The notes beneath the pieces are model-generated. The model was not told the DNA's origin. It searched no databases and worked only from the letters and a program-made list of their open reading frames with translations. Both the position numbers and the translations under genes were made by a program. 64,000 bases of DNA from Dermanyssus gallinae (lineage: Eukaryota; Arthropoda; Arachnida; Mesostigmata; Dermanyssidae): NCBI GenBank assembly GCA_003439945.1, contig QVRM01005377.1:288501-352500 (forward strand), in the 5' to 3' direction. Below, one piece after another: positions 12,457 to 24,570 of this stretch (positions are counted from its first letter, which is position 1; each line of letters opens with the position of its first letter).

Positions 12457-12514
12457 ACGGGCGACCGACGCAAAGCGATCTTTCTATGGCAGACGATGTT
12501 ATTGGTTCTTTGTT
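12457..12514 (+). repeat. dispersed repeat, copy B
   Basis: Partner of 4096-4153 (about 44 of 58 positions alike by eye). Part of an unnamed old interspersed repeat. Confidence 0.5.
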
Positions 12515-12926
12515 GTCTATATAAGCATACGAGTTGACTTGAAATGAACTAATAACAACTAAAAACTTTCATTCATCACACTTGTATTAATTAAACACTA
12601 TTAATAGACGTACTTTTAATTGAACTTATCAATTTCAAAGTACCTTTTCAAAGCTAAAATATTGGCAGTCTGAAAAATACGACAGCTTTATTGACGACCT
12701 GTGTAGCTCTTAGTGGGTATATTTACTAGATACAGGGTACTCTACAGAACCTAAACCTCTTTGTATTAATTTTCGATGCTGTTTCACAAAGCGAATAAAA
12801 CATGCTTGCCCAAACGATTATAGAATATGTTTATCATGTAATGTCAGTATTAAAAATGTCCTTTTTTACTTTGGAAATTTGTGTCATGCGTAGGATGCGG
12901 TGAGTGTAAATGAATAAACGAATCCA

Positions 12927-13385
12927 CTAGTAGATAGCGCCATATGCTATTGCTGTGTCAAATGTTAATGCTTGCATAGAAATTTGTATTTGATTCTCCC
13001 ACAGGCAACGTTGTGGGGAAATGGCGAGCACAATCATGTGGGTGTCGCAGTCGTACCCCAAATACCGGGCTGTGTTATGTTCCTTTGTACAACTTTCCGC
13101 AAAGAATACGTACACAAGAGTGTTTCAAAAAGCTATAAATCGACCATTGAGAGTGAAGCCCTGAGGAGTAGGCATGGATGGTATGAAAAGTCGATCTGGA
13201 CATTTTAGCTTATGCGACAAATCCAAAGAGCGTCCAACACAGGAACGTACAACGAAGGTGTGGCTTGTGTTAAGGCTGCGATTAACGAAAGCATAATACA
13301 TCACTAGAGCAGTTTTTGGACTTGGATGCCAAGACCCTCCAAAAAGATACTGCACGAGCACCCCAGACTCAACGTGGTGATCGTC
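12927..13385 (-). other. minus-strand open stretch with a single stop
   Basis: Reading the minus strand from about 13385 to 12927, one frame stays open for roughly 150 codons with a single TGA at 13125-13127. It includes YLFGGSWHPSPKTALVMYYA and later AESCTKEHNTARYLGYDC. I do not recognise a family. It may be a decayed transposon ORF or chance. The + strand is also partly open here. Confidence 0.25.
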
Positions 13386-13769
13386 ATTTGCTTTTCTATG
13401 AATAAAAAGCTTTTCTAGAGCTGGAACAAATCAAAACCGCGATTTAGGGGTGAGCTTGGGGGTAATGTATGCTTCCATCCATCGAGAGAGAAGTGAAGAA
13501 ATCCTCGGTACACATTACGCTAAATCTAGAAGATAATATTTTTTTTAAGTAAAAACGGATATATACTCTATGATTGAAATTGCAACAACATTTTGCCAAA
13601 TCCCCACGCACCAGAAATGAACGCAGCTGCTGCTGCTGCTACTGTCGTCACTAGAAAAATGGCAAAAAAAATTCATTGTTGTCGATTCTGCACGAATAAT
13701 ATTTTGCAGGAATACGCTCATACACAAGGCAGGAGAACGTTGGCTACTATGTGCATAGCTTCTAAGATG

Positions 13770-14050
13770 TGCGGCTTCTGGTAACAGGCGCGGTAGCTGT
13801 TGTCGCGGGTAGGTCTAATCGATCACGTACTTTGAAGCGGAAGTCTGCATATTCTTGTGGGCTACTTGTATTCTTGGCACGCCGGTACGTTCCAGCTGCT
13901 GCAACTCTTGGACGACCCCCACAATGTCTATTCGTCGTTGGCCCCGGCTGGATGTTGGACCTTTTACCGGTCGACCAGGCGCAGTCGGCGCACACCTGGA
14001 CTCCGCCTTTGAGACGTCGCGGGCGGCCAGAGAGATAAATAGCACGGAAA
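13770..14050. other. GC-rich patch open in several frames
   Basis: Both strands show frames of 75-100 codons here, for example IDIVGVVQELQQLERTGVPR on the minus strand. Several open frames at once in GC-rich sequence point to low stop density, not a demonstrated gene. Confidence 0.4.
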
Positions 14051-14459
14051 TTGTCTCTCAGCTGCTTGCCTTTTTATACTACTTTTTTTTTAATGCCCAT
14101 ATTGTTGGCATTTTTGTACGCGAACGTATGCGCTTTATTCATCAATTTCTATCACAATCTAAGTAGTGTAAGTGAACTTGTTAATTTTCTAGCCTAGAAC
14201 AACGCCAGTCTGCACCATTCGGCAAGCGATGCCATAATTGAAAGTTTTTATACTATTTGCAGTGAAGTCCCTGTGCGTACCGATTCATGCACACAGACCT
14301 GGCCGCAGACATTTGTACAGCTTGCGTATGATTATACATAATGCTATGTTCAGTCGACAAAGGGCGGCGGTTCATGCCGTTTGCGCGCAAGGGCACTCGA
14401 CTCACTGAGAAGGAAGCGCAATTGTATGGCTTAATTACCGTTGTTTCATTTGCTTGCAG

Positions 14460-14674
14460 CTGCTGTTGTTGTCTTAAGCGCTCAAGTGTACTACATAGAC
14501 CATTTCGAAGTAATGCCAAAGCAATACCGAGCTTGGGGCGGTGGCGGGTGGAGGAATATGATCTTAGTGGGCATTCCCGAGGCCTCCCAAACGATACTTA
14601 AAACCAAAAAGGTCCCGCGGGTGACGCGATTGGGGACGATCCTTGTCCCTTCTTTAGTTTTTCTTGTAATCTAG
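14460..14674 (+). other. weak exon candidate, or fragment of a repeat
   Basis: tgtttcatttgcttgcag at 14442-14459 looks like a splice acceptor. Behind it one frame reads AVVVLSAQVYYIDHFEVMPK and then WGGGGWRNMILVGIPEA, to a stop at about 14674. The GGGGWR...LVG segment also appears at 9380-9430, so part of it may be a dispersed repeat. No ATG precedes it in frame. Confidence 0.2.
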
Positions 14675-14679
14675 CAGAC

Positions 14680-16846
14680 AGTATTTAGATGACAGTATTG
14701 TCTGTGCGTTCATTTTCGCGAGTGTATTCTGATTCGACGGTCCGGAAGGGCAAGCATAGACGTGTCGGTCTGTGAAGCATGCCGCTGCAACGCTGCTTGG
14801 TAATCTAGGGCTGACTTGACAAAGCGAATTTGAATAAATATTAGATATTCAGTTTTGCTGGCTTCTCTTATCTCTATTCTCCTGGGGCGTACAAAGTTTG
14901 GTCCTGCCGAGGTACCTCTCCGGCCTGATTGCACTGCGTGAGCTCTTAGTAAATGCCCGGGCGTACAGTGTTGTCAATAACGCTGGTGAAAAATACCTCA
15001 GACTAATCATACGCTCACTATAAAGTCACAGTCGGGCCAGTCGAGTTAAGCCGTGGCCAGCTTCCGTTGCCAAGGTTCCAACAGGCACCCAGCCTAATGC
15101 CGAAGTAGCCTGAACGGTCTCATGGGATAGGGTGGTCTTGGGTGGCATTATAAAAAGCTTTACGAGAAGGAGTGTTACGTGGAGTATTTCAACGACGCCA
15201 GTTGTATTGACAGTTGTACATTACATGTACAGTGCCCCTGTGTTGGCATCCTATTAGCGAGTGTAGAGCTTGCCTGCGCCGCCCTTATTGCTGATTTTGC
15301 CGCGTTGTTGCTGCTTTAGTTGTGATCAGTGCCGATGTTGCTGACACTGACAATGTTGCCGGTGATATTGTTGCAAATTTTGTTACTGCAGTTGCTTTCT
15401 ATCTCCAAAGCGACTATCTAGGTTTCATTAAAAACGATCGTCTTTGTAAAGACGATAAAAAGTGCGATAAAAACTGCATCACTTGATATTGCGTGCGCCA
15501 TGCATTGAAATTAGCTTCGAAACTCCAAAAATAACAAATCGCGCAAGAACCTTGCATTGCGTTGTGTGCATTGCTTGCTTATACGGTCCCTCTACTTAAA
15601 GGTTTGATAATGAAATAATGAGATAGGTAACACTATTTTCTTTGTGCCCGTCTTAGCCGTCACGCATTGACACAACTCATTCATTGGCCTAGAAGCAAGT
15701 GTTGCAGGCTGTTATGCTCCTTTGTTCCTTTCTTGCTCTCGTTTTTCCTCCTTCTTTTTATTTCCACACGCTCACTCTCTCGTTCTCTTGTTCTTCGAAG
15801 AAGTGATTAGGCATTCAGTTTGTCAACCATGACATCGTACGCTCGCATACCGGGTTCCTCTTCCCTCCTTTAGCTGTATAAACGTTAGATCAGACTACGT
15901 TACGTAGCCACTCTGCACACCGCCACTGTTGACCAGAGTGATTTTATGCGTCGAATAAGGTTACACAATACGACGCGTCTACAGGAAACCCTACAAAAGG
16001 TTGATCCCTAGGAACTGACAATCGGCGAGCAGTATTGCCGTGCAATTCAAGTGCTACACTTATATCTGACCGTTGGTTGTCATTTGATTGATAAGTGATG
16101 ATCGATTAGTACAATTATTACTAAGATTTCCATTGTTTTAACATTTTGTGTTGCTATGTCTTCTGTGCGGTTAGTATTCTAGGCTGCTTGTGTTTATCGT
16201 TCGTGCGCTTATTCCTCCGATTAGCTACTATTGTCGTACTGTTATTGTTGTTGTTGTTGCATTTGTTTATATTGAAGTAAATCATTATATATACATTCGA
16301 CCGATCGTCGTTAGGTTTCCTTATACGATTTCGACTAGTTTTTCCATGATCTTACTTTTGGCCTTATATATAACACCCCACAACACTGTTAGCGAGAAGT
16401 CTAGTAAACACTGACGAGTTTGCAGAAATTTGCATTCAGAATACTGCGCAGAGCAGATCAAAACGAGAAGAACATCGCGAAAGATTGACCCACAATAGTT
16501 GGATTATGTAACCATTAGCCTGTTGATGTAAACAACAGTCCTTTAGTCTATTATTAACATTTATTACTGAACACCTCGATGTTTCACGTCAAAACAAAGT
16601 CTGTGTCGAGCGGTATGTATATATGTATATAGCCTAACACAGTGTGCAAATTAACAAAATTTACATCACTGGCGCGGTGAGCCGCTTGTAGGTAAAGTCA
16701 AAAAAGAAAAAGAAAAAAAACATATATATATACATATAAATAAGTTTCTATCTTATTATCCAAGTTCATATATCATAAAAACTATGATGACAAAAATTTG
16801 ACAAATCATATTTTTATATTGATATATGGTTTTAGGTAAGGAATAT

Positions 16847-16848
<2 letters not shown>
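14680..16848. other. unassigned
   Basis: No RT, transposase or splice-bounded exon is recognised in these 2.2 kb. A short A/T-rich run leads into the TA array at 16849. Confidence 0.5.

Positions 16849-16933
<85 letters not shown>
16849..16933 (+). repeat. (AT)n microsatellite, about 85 bp
   Basis: Perfect AT dinucleotide array. It directly borders the left edge of the satellite array. Confidence 0.95.
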
Positions 16934-16935
<2 letters not shown>

Positions 16936-16937
16936 TA

Positions 16938-19900
16938 AGGAACTCAGTAGTTCTTACAACCAGCTCGTTCTTAGAACCGCGTTCTCCTTAGTGGTTCTTA
17001 TAACTAGCCCGTTCTTAGAACCGCGTTTTTCTCAGTGGTTCTTATAACCAGCTCGTTCTTAGAACCGCGTTTTCCTCAGCGGTTCTTATAACCAGCTCCT
17101 TCTTAAACCCGCGTTCTCCTCAGTCGTTCTTATAACCAGCTCGTTCTTAGAACCGCGTGCACCTCACTGGTTCTTAGAACCGCATTTTTCCTCACTGATT
17201 ATTAGAGCCAGCTCATCCTTAGAACCGCGTTCTCCTCAAAAGTTCTTAGAACCGATTCGTTCTTAATACCGCGTTCTACCCAGTGGTTCTTAAAACCAGT
17301 TCGTTTTCAGCACCGCGTGCACCTCACTTTTTCTTAGAACCGGCTCGTTTTTAGCACCGCGTGCACCTCACTGGTTCTTAGAACCGGCTCGTTCTTAAAA
17401 CCGGCTCATTCTTAGAGCCGCGTGCACCTCACTGGTTCCTAGAACCGGCTCGTTCTTAGAACCGCGTGCACTTCACTGGTTCTTAGAACCAGTTTGTTCT
17501 TAGAACCGCGTTCTCCCTCACTGGTTTTTAGAATCAGCTTCGAACCGCGTCCTTTTTAGTGGTTCTTAGAACCGCGTCCTTTTTAGTGATTCTTAGAACT
17601 GGTTCGTCCTTGGAACCACGCCCTTTACAGTGGTTCTTAGGACCAGCTTGTCCTTAGAACCGCGTCCTTTTAAGTGGTTCTTAGAACCGCGTCCTTTTAA
17701 GTGATTTTTAGAACCGGCTCGTCTTTAGAGCCGCGTGCACCTCGCTGGTTCTTAGAACCGGCTTGTTCTTAGAACCGCGTGCATCTCACTGGTTCTTAGA
17801 ACCGCGTGCATCTCACTGGTTCTTAGAACCGCGTGCATCTTATTGGTTCTTAGAACCAGCTAGTTCTTAGAACCGCGTGCACTTCACTGGTTCTTAGAAA
17901 CGGCTCGTTCTTAAAACCGTGTGCACCTCACTGGTTCTTCGAACCGGCTCGTTCTAAAAACCGCGTTCCTTTCAGTGGTTCTTAGAACCAGCTCGTTCTT
18001 AGAAACGCGTGCACCTTACTGGTTCTTAGAACCAGCTCGTTCTGAGAACCGCGTCTTCCTTACTGGTTCCTAGAACCGGCTCGTGCTTAGAACGGCTGTA
18101 CCTCACTAGTACTTAGAACCGGCTCGTTTTTAGAACCGCGTTCTCTTCAGTGGTTCTTAGAACCATCTCGTTCTTAGAATCGCGTGCACCTTACTGGTTC
18201 TTAGAACCAGCTCGTTCTTAGAACCGCGTTCCCCTCAGTGGTTCTTAGAACCGGCTCATTCTTAGAACCGCGTGAACCTCACTGGTTTTTAGAACCGGCT
18301 CGCTCTTAGAACCGCGTCCTCCAGTGGTTCTTAGAGCCAGCTTATTCTTGAAACTGCGTCATTTTCAGTTGTTCTAAGAGCCAGCTCGACCTTACAACCG
18401 CGTCCTTTTCAGTAGTTCTTTGAAGCAGCTCTTTCTTAGAACCGCGTGCATCTCACTGGTTCTTAAAACCAAGTCGTTCTTATAACCGCGTGCACCTCAC
18501 TGGTTCTTAGAGCCGGCTCGTCCTTAGAACCGGTTCGTTCTAAGAACCGCGTGAACCTCAGTGGTTCTTAGAACCGGTTTGTTCTAAGAACCGCGTGAAC
18601 CTCAGTGGTTCTTAGAACCGGCTCTTTCTTAGAACCGCGTGCATCTCACTGGTTCTTAGAACCGGTTCGTTCTTAGAACCGCGTACACCTTAATGGTTCT
18701 TAGAACCAGCTCGTTTTCAGAACCGCGTTTTCCTCACTGGTTCTTAGAACCAGCTCGATCTTAGAACCGCGTGCGCCTCAGTGGTTCTTAGAACCAGCTC
18801 CGTCTTAGAACCGCGTGCACCTCTGTGGTTCTTAAAACCAGCTCCGTATTAGAACCGCCTGCACCTCACTAGTTTTTAGAACCAGCTCCTTCTTAAAACT
18901 GTGTGCCCCTCACTGGTTCTTAGAACCGGCTCGTTCTTACAACCGCGTGAACCTCTGTGGTTCTTAGAACCGGTTTGTTCTAAGAACCGCGTAAACTTCT
19001 GTGGTTCTTAGAACCGGTTTGTTCTAAGAACCGCGTAAACCTCAGTGGTTCTTAGAACCGGCTCTTTCTTACACCCCGCGTAAACCTCAGTGGTTCTTAG
19101 AACCGGCTCTTTCTTAGAACCACGTGCATCTCACTGGTTCTTAGAACCGGCTTGTTCTTAGAACCGCGTACACCTCATTGGTTCTTAGAACTGCCCCGCT
19201 CTTAGAACCGCGTGCATCTCACTGGTTCTAAGAACCAGCTCGTTCTTAGAACTGCGTGCATTTCACTGGTTCTCAGAACCGGCTCGTTGTTAGAACTGCG
19301 AGAACCTCAGTGGTTCTTAGAACCGGTTCGTTCTCAGAATCGCGTCTTTTTTAGTGGTTCTTAAAATCAGCTCTTTCTTAGAAACGCGTCCTTTTTAGTG
19401 GTTTTTAGAACCAGCTCCATCTTAGAACCGCGTGCACCTTAGTGGTTTTTAGAACCAGCTCAGTCTTAGAACCGCGTGCACCTCTGTGGTTCTTAAAACC
19501 AGCTCCGTCTTAGAACAGCCTGCACCTCACTAGTTTTTAGAACCAGCTCCTTCTTAAAACTTTGTGCCCCTCACTGGTTCTTAGAACCGGCTCGTGCTTA
19601 CAACCGCGGGGACCTCTGTGGTTCTTAGAACCGGTTTATTCTAAGAACCGCGTAAACCTCAGTGGTTCTTAGAACCGGCTCTTTCTTAGAACCGCGTGCA
19701 TCTCACTGGTTCTTAGAACCGGCTCGTTCTTAGAACCGCGTACACCTCATTGGTTCTTAGAACCGCCCCGCTGTTAGAACCGCGTACACCTCACTGGTTC
19801 TTAGAACTGCCCCGCTCTTAGAACCGCGTGCACCTCACTGGTTCTAAGAACCAGCTTGTCCTTAGAACTGCGTGCATTTCACTGGTTCTCAGAACCGGCT

Positions 19901-20999
19901 CGTTGTTAGAACTGCGAGAATCTCAGTGGTTCTTAGAACCGGCTCGTTCTTAGAACCGCGTGAACCTCACTGGTTTTTAGAACCGGCTCGTTCTCATAAC
20001 CGCGTGCACCTCACTGGTTCTTAGAGCCGGCTCGTCCTTAGAACCGGTTCGTTCTAAAAACCGCGTGAACCTCAGTGGTTCTTAGAACCGGTTTGTTCTA
20101 AGAACCGCGTAAACCTCAGTGGTTCTTAGAACCGGCTCTTTCTTAGAACCACGTGCCTCTCACTGGTTCTTAGAACCGGCTTGTTCTTAGAACCGCGTAA
20201 ACCTCAGTGGTTCTTAGAACCGGCTCTTTCTTAGAACCGCGTGCATCTCACTGGTTCTTGGAACCGGCTCGTTCTTAGAACCGCGTACACCTCATTGGTT
20301 CTTAAAACCGCCCCGCTCTTAGAACCGCGTACACCTCACTGGTTCTTAGAACTGCCCCGCTCTTAGAACCGCGTGCACCTCACTGGTTCTAAGAACCAGC
20401 TCGTTCTTAGAACTGCGTGCATTTTACTGGTTCTCAGAACCGGCTCGTTGTTAGAACTGCGAAAACCTCAGTGGTTCTTAGAACCGGTTCGTTCTCAGAA
20501 TCGCGCCTTTTTTAGTGGTTCTTAAAATCAGCTCTTTCTTAGAAACGCGTCATTTTTAGTGGTTTTTAGAACCAGCTCCATCTTAGAACCGCGTGCACCT
20601 TAGTGGTTTTTAGAACCAGCTCCGTCTTAGAACCGTCTGCACCTTAGTGGTTTTTAAAACCAGCTCCGTCTTAGAACCGCGTGCACCTCACTGGTCCTTA
20701 GAACTATCTCCGTCTTAGAACTGCTTGCACCTTAGTGGTTCTTAGAACCAGCTCCGACTTAGAACAGAGTGCACCTCACTGGTTCTTAGAACTAGCTCCG
20801 TTTTAGAACTGCGTGCACCTTAGTGGTTCTTACAACCAGCTCCGTCTTAGAACCACGTAAACCTCAGTGGTTCTTAGGACCAGCTTCGTCTTAGCACCGC
20901 GTCCTTTTTAGTGGTTCTTAGAATCAGCTCCGTCATAGAACCGCGTGCACCTCAGTGGTTCTTAGAACCAGCTTCGCCTTAGAACCGCGTTCTTTTCAG
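16938..20999 (+). repeat. 44-bp palindrome-core satellite array
   Basis: About 4.06 kb of tandem repeats, roughly 90 units. The usual unit is near 44 bp: a 13-bp odd palindrome ggttcttagaacc, a 5-bp spacer such as ggctc, a second palindrome gttcttagaacc, and a spacer such as gcgtgcacctcact. Spacers vary: ggctcg, agctcg, agctcc or ggttcg in the first, and gcgtgcac, gcgtcctttt or gcgtaaac in the second. Some units are shortened to one palindrome. Near-identical landmarks recur at larger spacings: 18868 and 19529 (661 bp), 19285 and 19901 (616 bp), and 19285 and 20446 (1161 bp). This shows higher-order duplication. The left edge is more diverged (tataacc variants). 44 is not a multiple of three and no long frame crosses the array, so it is non-coding. 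Confidence 0.97.
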
Positions 21000-22436
21000 T
21001 GGTGGCAGCTATCAAAGATGATTTTGAGAGCGTATATGTTCAGCCGTCTGGGATTTTCAATACCGTTATTCAGATCCCAACCGTTCTCATAAATTACATT
21101 ATTTTTAACAAGGAGAAGGTAATAGTGCACCTCAACAACCTTAAGATAAAGTGCTCGCGGACTACCGACAACCTTCCCCCAAATTTATTCAAAGAGCTCT
21201 CTGTCAGCTTGGCTGAACCATTATCCCTGATATTTACTCGCTCCTTCGAAGACGGTGAAGTACCGAGTTTCTTTCGGCAATCCATTATCACCCCGACGCA
21301 CAAAAAGGGCTCTCGCGCAGCGTTAGAAAATTTCAGGCCGCTGTCTCAGTGTTCAATACCTTGTTTCGTAATGGAGAAAATAATTGTGGCTGGACTTTAC
21401 ACATTTCGTGATTCTAAAGACCTGTTGGATTCCTCACAAAATGGCTTTACCAAGGGTCGACCAACGGGTACCCGGTTGTTGGAAGTAGCTCACGATTGGG
21501 CGCTGGCCCATAATCGCAACATTCCTCTGTCTGCTGTTTACTTAGATTATTCACGTGCATTCGATCGCGTTGACCATCATCTGCTTTTTACAAAGATATA
21601 AGCGTTATGTATCGGCCACAGAATCATAAACAGGTGCAGAGCAGACCTGAGAGACCGTACATTGGTCGTCAAGGTTAAGCATAGCTATTTCGCGGTCGGC
21701 AGGTGTGTGTCTGGTGTTCCGCAAAGCTCATGCTTAGGCCCCCTAATGTACACAATATTTGTACAAGATCTCGGGGCTATGATTCAAGATACTGGTATCA
21801 CATATAAGCTGTTTGCAGACGATCTTAAAATCTATCTTGAGGCAAAAAATGACAACAGCATAGCTATTTTACAGAAAGCGATTGATACTGTATCTTTATG
21901 GGCAGAGGAAAACCGCATGCAAATATCTACTTCCAAATCTCGTCTCGAATGTGTAATCTCATAATGCGATCCTTCATTATACAGGATCATAATGTGTACT
22001 TAAAGCTTTATCAAACCTTAGTGGCACCAAACTGGACTTCTTGCTGTCACGTATGGATGCCATTCAATAAAAGAGAGGTTGAATTTTTGCAGAGCGTGCA
22101 GAATACATTTGTAAAACGAGTTGCTTGCCGGTGTTGTCTACCACGCAAGCGTATTACATTGACTAGTGTTAGCGAATACCAATCCTATGGCGATTACCGC
22201 ATGTTTAAACAGCTAGCGCGTCAGAATCTTACTACTAGGTATTTTGTTCAAAGACTTAATAATCTCCGGAGCGGCGTCTCCATTCACCCCACGAGGTTGC
22301 CCGCGTGGACGTTGTGAACAACTTGTTTGTTTGGAGGATTGCACGTCGTTCACAGATTCAAAACGACCTTGCGTCTATTATATTAGCCCTTTTTCAATAA
22401 AGGTGATATGATATGACATGATATATGTATATATAA
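21000..22436 (+). pseudogene. 5'-truncated CR1-like LINE, copy 1
   Basis: Relic of a LINE ORF2 beginning in the linker before the RT domain. RT blocks in order: KIKCSRTTDNLPPNLFKEL, FRPLSQCSIPCFVMEKII, DSSQNGFTKGRPTGTRLLE, motif A YLDYSRAFDRVDHHLL (about 21541-21582), motif B SGVPQSSCLGPL, and motif C LFADDLKIY with the FADD box at 21811-21822. One in-frame TAA sits at 21599-21601. After ISTSKS the frame shifts, because about 150 bp present in copy 2 (about 40241-40390) is missing here. The thumb and C-terminus then continue to a stop at 22315-22317. The 3' end is ttcaataaaggtgatatgat followed by short ATATG-like repeats, as in copy 2. The 5' end joins the satellite directly at about 20999-21003. 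CR1-clade assignment is from motif style. Confidence 0.85.
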
Positions 22437-23417
22437 TTTTTACCTTATCTTAAACCATAAAATATGATGAAAGCCATTGGTTTGACTCATCACGTGGTGA
22501 AATTCATGCTCGGCTAGTCATAGAATTATATGGCAATCTGTCCAGGAACACCGTTCCATTCGTTTTAGGCAGAGACCCCGTACGGGAACAAAAGCCTGTC
22601 TCTGCTATATCATCTTTAAATTGCTTTAGAATGTTAGAAGCGTGACTGTTTGACCGAGTTAGTATTTTTGTTTGAGCAAGCTGTTAATAAAGAAAGCTAT
22701 AAAACGCGCCGTTTCACTTTACTACCATTCATGCCACCAGCAGAGAGCAGAGACGCGCTTCTGTCCTAGCGTCAACTCAGATTTGAGAGTCGCTCCTCAG
22801 AGAAAGGCTTTTTAAGCGTTCCAAAAAATCGTCAAGTAGCCAATTTTTGGGGCAAAAAGGAATTCCTGGAAAAGCACAAAGAGCAGGGGCTGCGTTGGAT
22901 ATGGCAAGCCGCATGCCCAACCGTAGTACCGTCCTATGTCGTACTTAATACATACTACCACGTGTATGCATACATACATGCACATGTACCTGTCCATCTG
23001 CAAACACAACGATGGCTCGTATAGAGATGACCGAATCGATATTAATAATAATCTCGATATGCCTTGTGGTCAGACAGCGGTCTGTCCTCGTTTCGCTTGA
23101 ATCGACATTTCGTCGGAACAGAGTTCGGTGCGGTGCGGTCGTTGCTCCGACGGCGCGTGGCACTCGGCTCATACAAACTATATTCGGTTCAAGTCGCACA
23201 TGCCGAGGCTTAGCCGTATTGTTAAATCACGTTAGCCGTGGCCTTTGTGACTTCGTCGTCTCGTGCTTTTACAATCATACGTCAGCGTTCCGATTCGAGT
23301 CATACGTAACCACAAGCTTTGTTAATGTTGGAAGGAGCGCCGGCAAATTTGCGTACACTAACACGCCACAGCATGTGCATTTGTGGCATTATAATCAAAG
23401 CGTTTTTCTATGTTGTA
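22437..23417. other. unassigned
   Basis: No gene recognised. The frame at 23012-23461 (+) ends in translated TA repeat and is not convincing. Confidence 0.5.
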
Positions 23418-23460
23418 ATATATATATATATATTTTTTTTTTAATGTATATATATATATA
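23418..23460 (+). repeat. interrupted (TA)n tract
   Basis: Two TA runs separated by a T-rich interruption. Confidence 0.9.
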
Positions 23461-23544
23461 GTTTTTTTACGTCTTCGCTTACCGAATAACCACTCTCGTA
23501 CATATACAAATACCATCCTTGGCGTTACCGTTACTAAGTGCATA

Positions 23545-24108
23545 ATGGCGTCTGTCTGCAAGACGAAATGCCAATATCGGCTATATCGTTTGCAGCCGTT
23601 GCACTCGATATTCACTCTCGATGCTGCACGTTGCGTCTTGGAGAATTGCCTCGCCAGCGATCGCCGACTGGACGTATCATACCAGCGGTTGTCAATTAAC
23701 TTCTCGGCAGGAAGGCTTTATGGCCCGCTTTTGATGGACTATGCCGCGTACGGCTACTGTTTGCGCTGCGAGCGCAGCAATATACGAGAGAGAGAGAGAG
23801 AGGGGGGAGAGAGATGTATAGGTAAACTTGGAGTGACTTCAAACAGGAATCTTCACCTTCAAAAGATCTTTGCTAATGAGTTTGACGTGTTACTGGCTGG
23901 CTGCAGGAACGGCAGCCGGATCGCTCCTTGTGACGGTTCTACCGGTCGGAAAAGTTCTGTACGTTCCTCGACGATGATCGAGCACCATGTATCGGTGCAT
24001 AAGGCCAGACCGCCGTACAAGTCTGTCACGCACACAGGTTCTCTCGTTTCCTCTTGCGAGACTCCTTGCGGCTTCGAGCACACAGTGGCGTCGTACGAAA
24101 AGGCTTAG
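23545..24108 (+). CDS. unrecognised 187-codon open frame
   Basis: ATG at 23545 in a reasonable context (cataATGg) opens 187 codons to TAG at 24106-24108. The product starts MASVCKTKCQYRLYRL, is Cys- and basic-rich, and has an REREREGGER segment where it crosses a (GA)n tract at about 23786-23806. I recognise no domain. The opposite strand at 23859-24083 also reads well (EETREPVCVTDLYGGLALC) and has GTGAAG after it as a possible donor, so the coding strand is undecided. It could be a single-exon gene, an exon on either strand, or chance. Confidence 0.25.
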   Translation: MASVCKTKCQYRLYRLQPLHSIFTLDAARCVLENCLASDRRLDVSYQRLSINFSAGRLYGPLLMDYAAYGYCLRCERSNIREREREGGERCIGKLGVTSNRNLHLQKIFANEFDVLLAGCRNGSRIAPCDGSTGRKSSVRSSTMIEHHVSVHKARPPYKSVTHTGSLVSSCETPCGFEHTVASYEKA

Positions 24109-24287
24109 ATTTCTGACTACTACCAGCTAATCAAACTACGAGCAGGGTCGGGAGAACGTATCGAATTGACCGTTCCGCGCTACATATGATGAGTAAGCAG
24201 ATGGTGACGAGAAGAGCAGAAAAGCGTTGAACAGCGTTGTTCCTTTATAACTTTACCGATCCCCACTCGTTTATCTCACTAATATAC

Positions 24288-24290
<3 letters not shown>

Positions 24291-24326
<36 letters not shown>
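24291..24326 (+). repeat. (TA)18 microsatellite
   Basis: Perfect TA array of 36 bp. Confidence 0.95.
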
Positions 24327-24327
<1 letters not shown>

Positions 24328-24570
24328 GTAGGCCATTTAATAAGTAAAATATACTTCCAATTTTTTGAGGTCCTGCAACTAGCTTAGTTTGTAGCATTTA
24401 GTGTCACCTTGACATAAGGGATGTCCGCTGCTCGCTTAGCGATAGTATTGATAAAGCTATGCATAGGCTATCGTAAATACGTATTACGTAATGTTATCTA
24501 TTCTATCTGCGGGATAAAGGCAACGTAAACAACAGAACGGCAAAATATTTGGACTCTTGTATGTTTTTTT

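Noticed and set aside
16938..20999. CRISPR-like array of palindromic repeats
   Set aside because: There are no unique spacers of constant length, no cas genes, and the whole unit including spacer is repeated; it is a eukaryotic satellite.
16938..20999. Tandem heat-shock or steroid-receptor elements
   Set aside because: TTC and GAA are 3 bases apart (ttcttagaa), not the 2 required for a heat-shock element, and the AGAACC half-sites do not match steroid-receptor consensus spacing.
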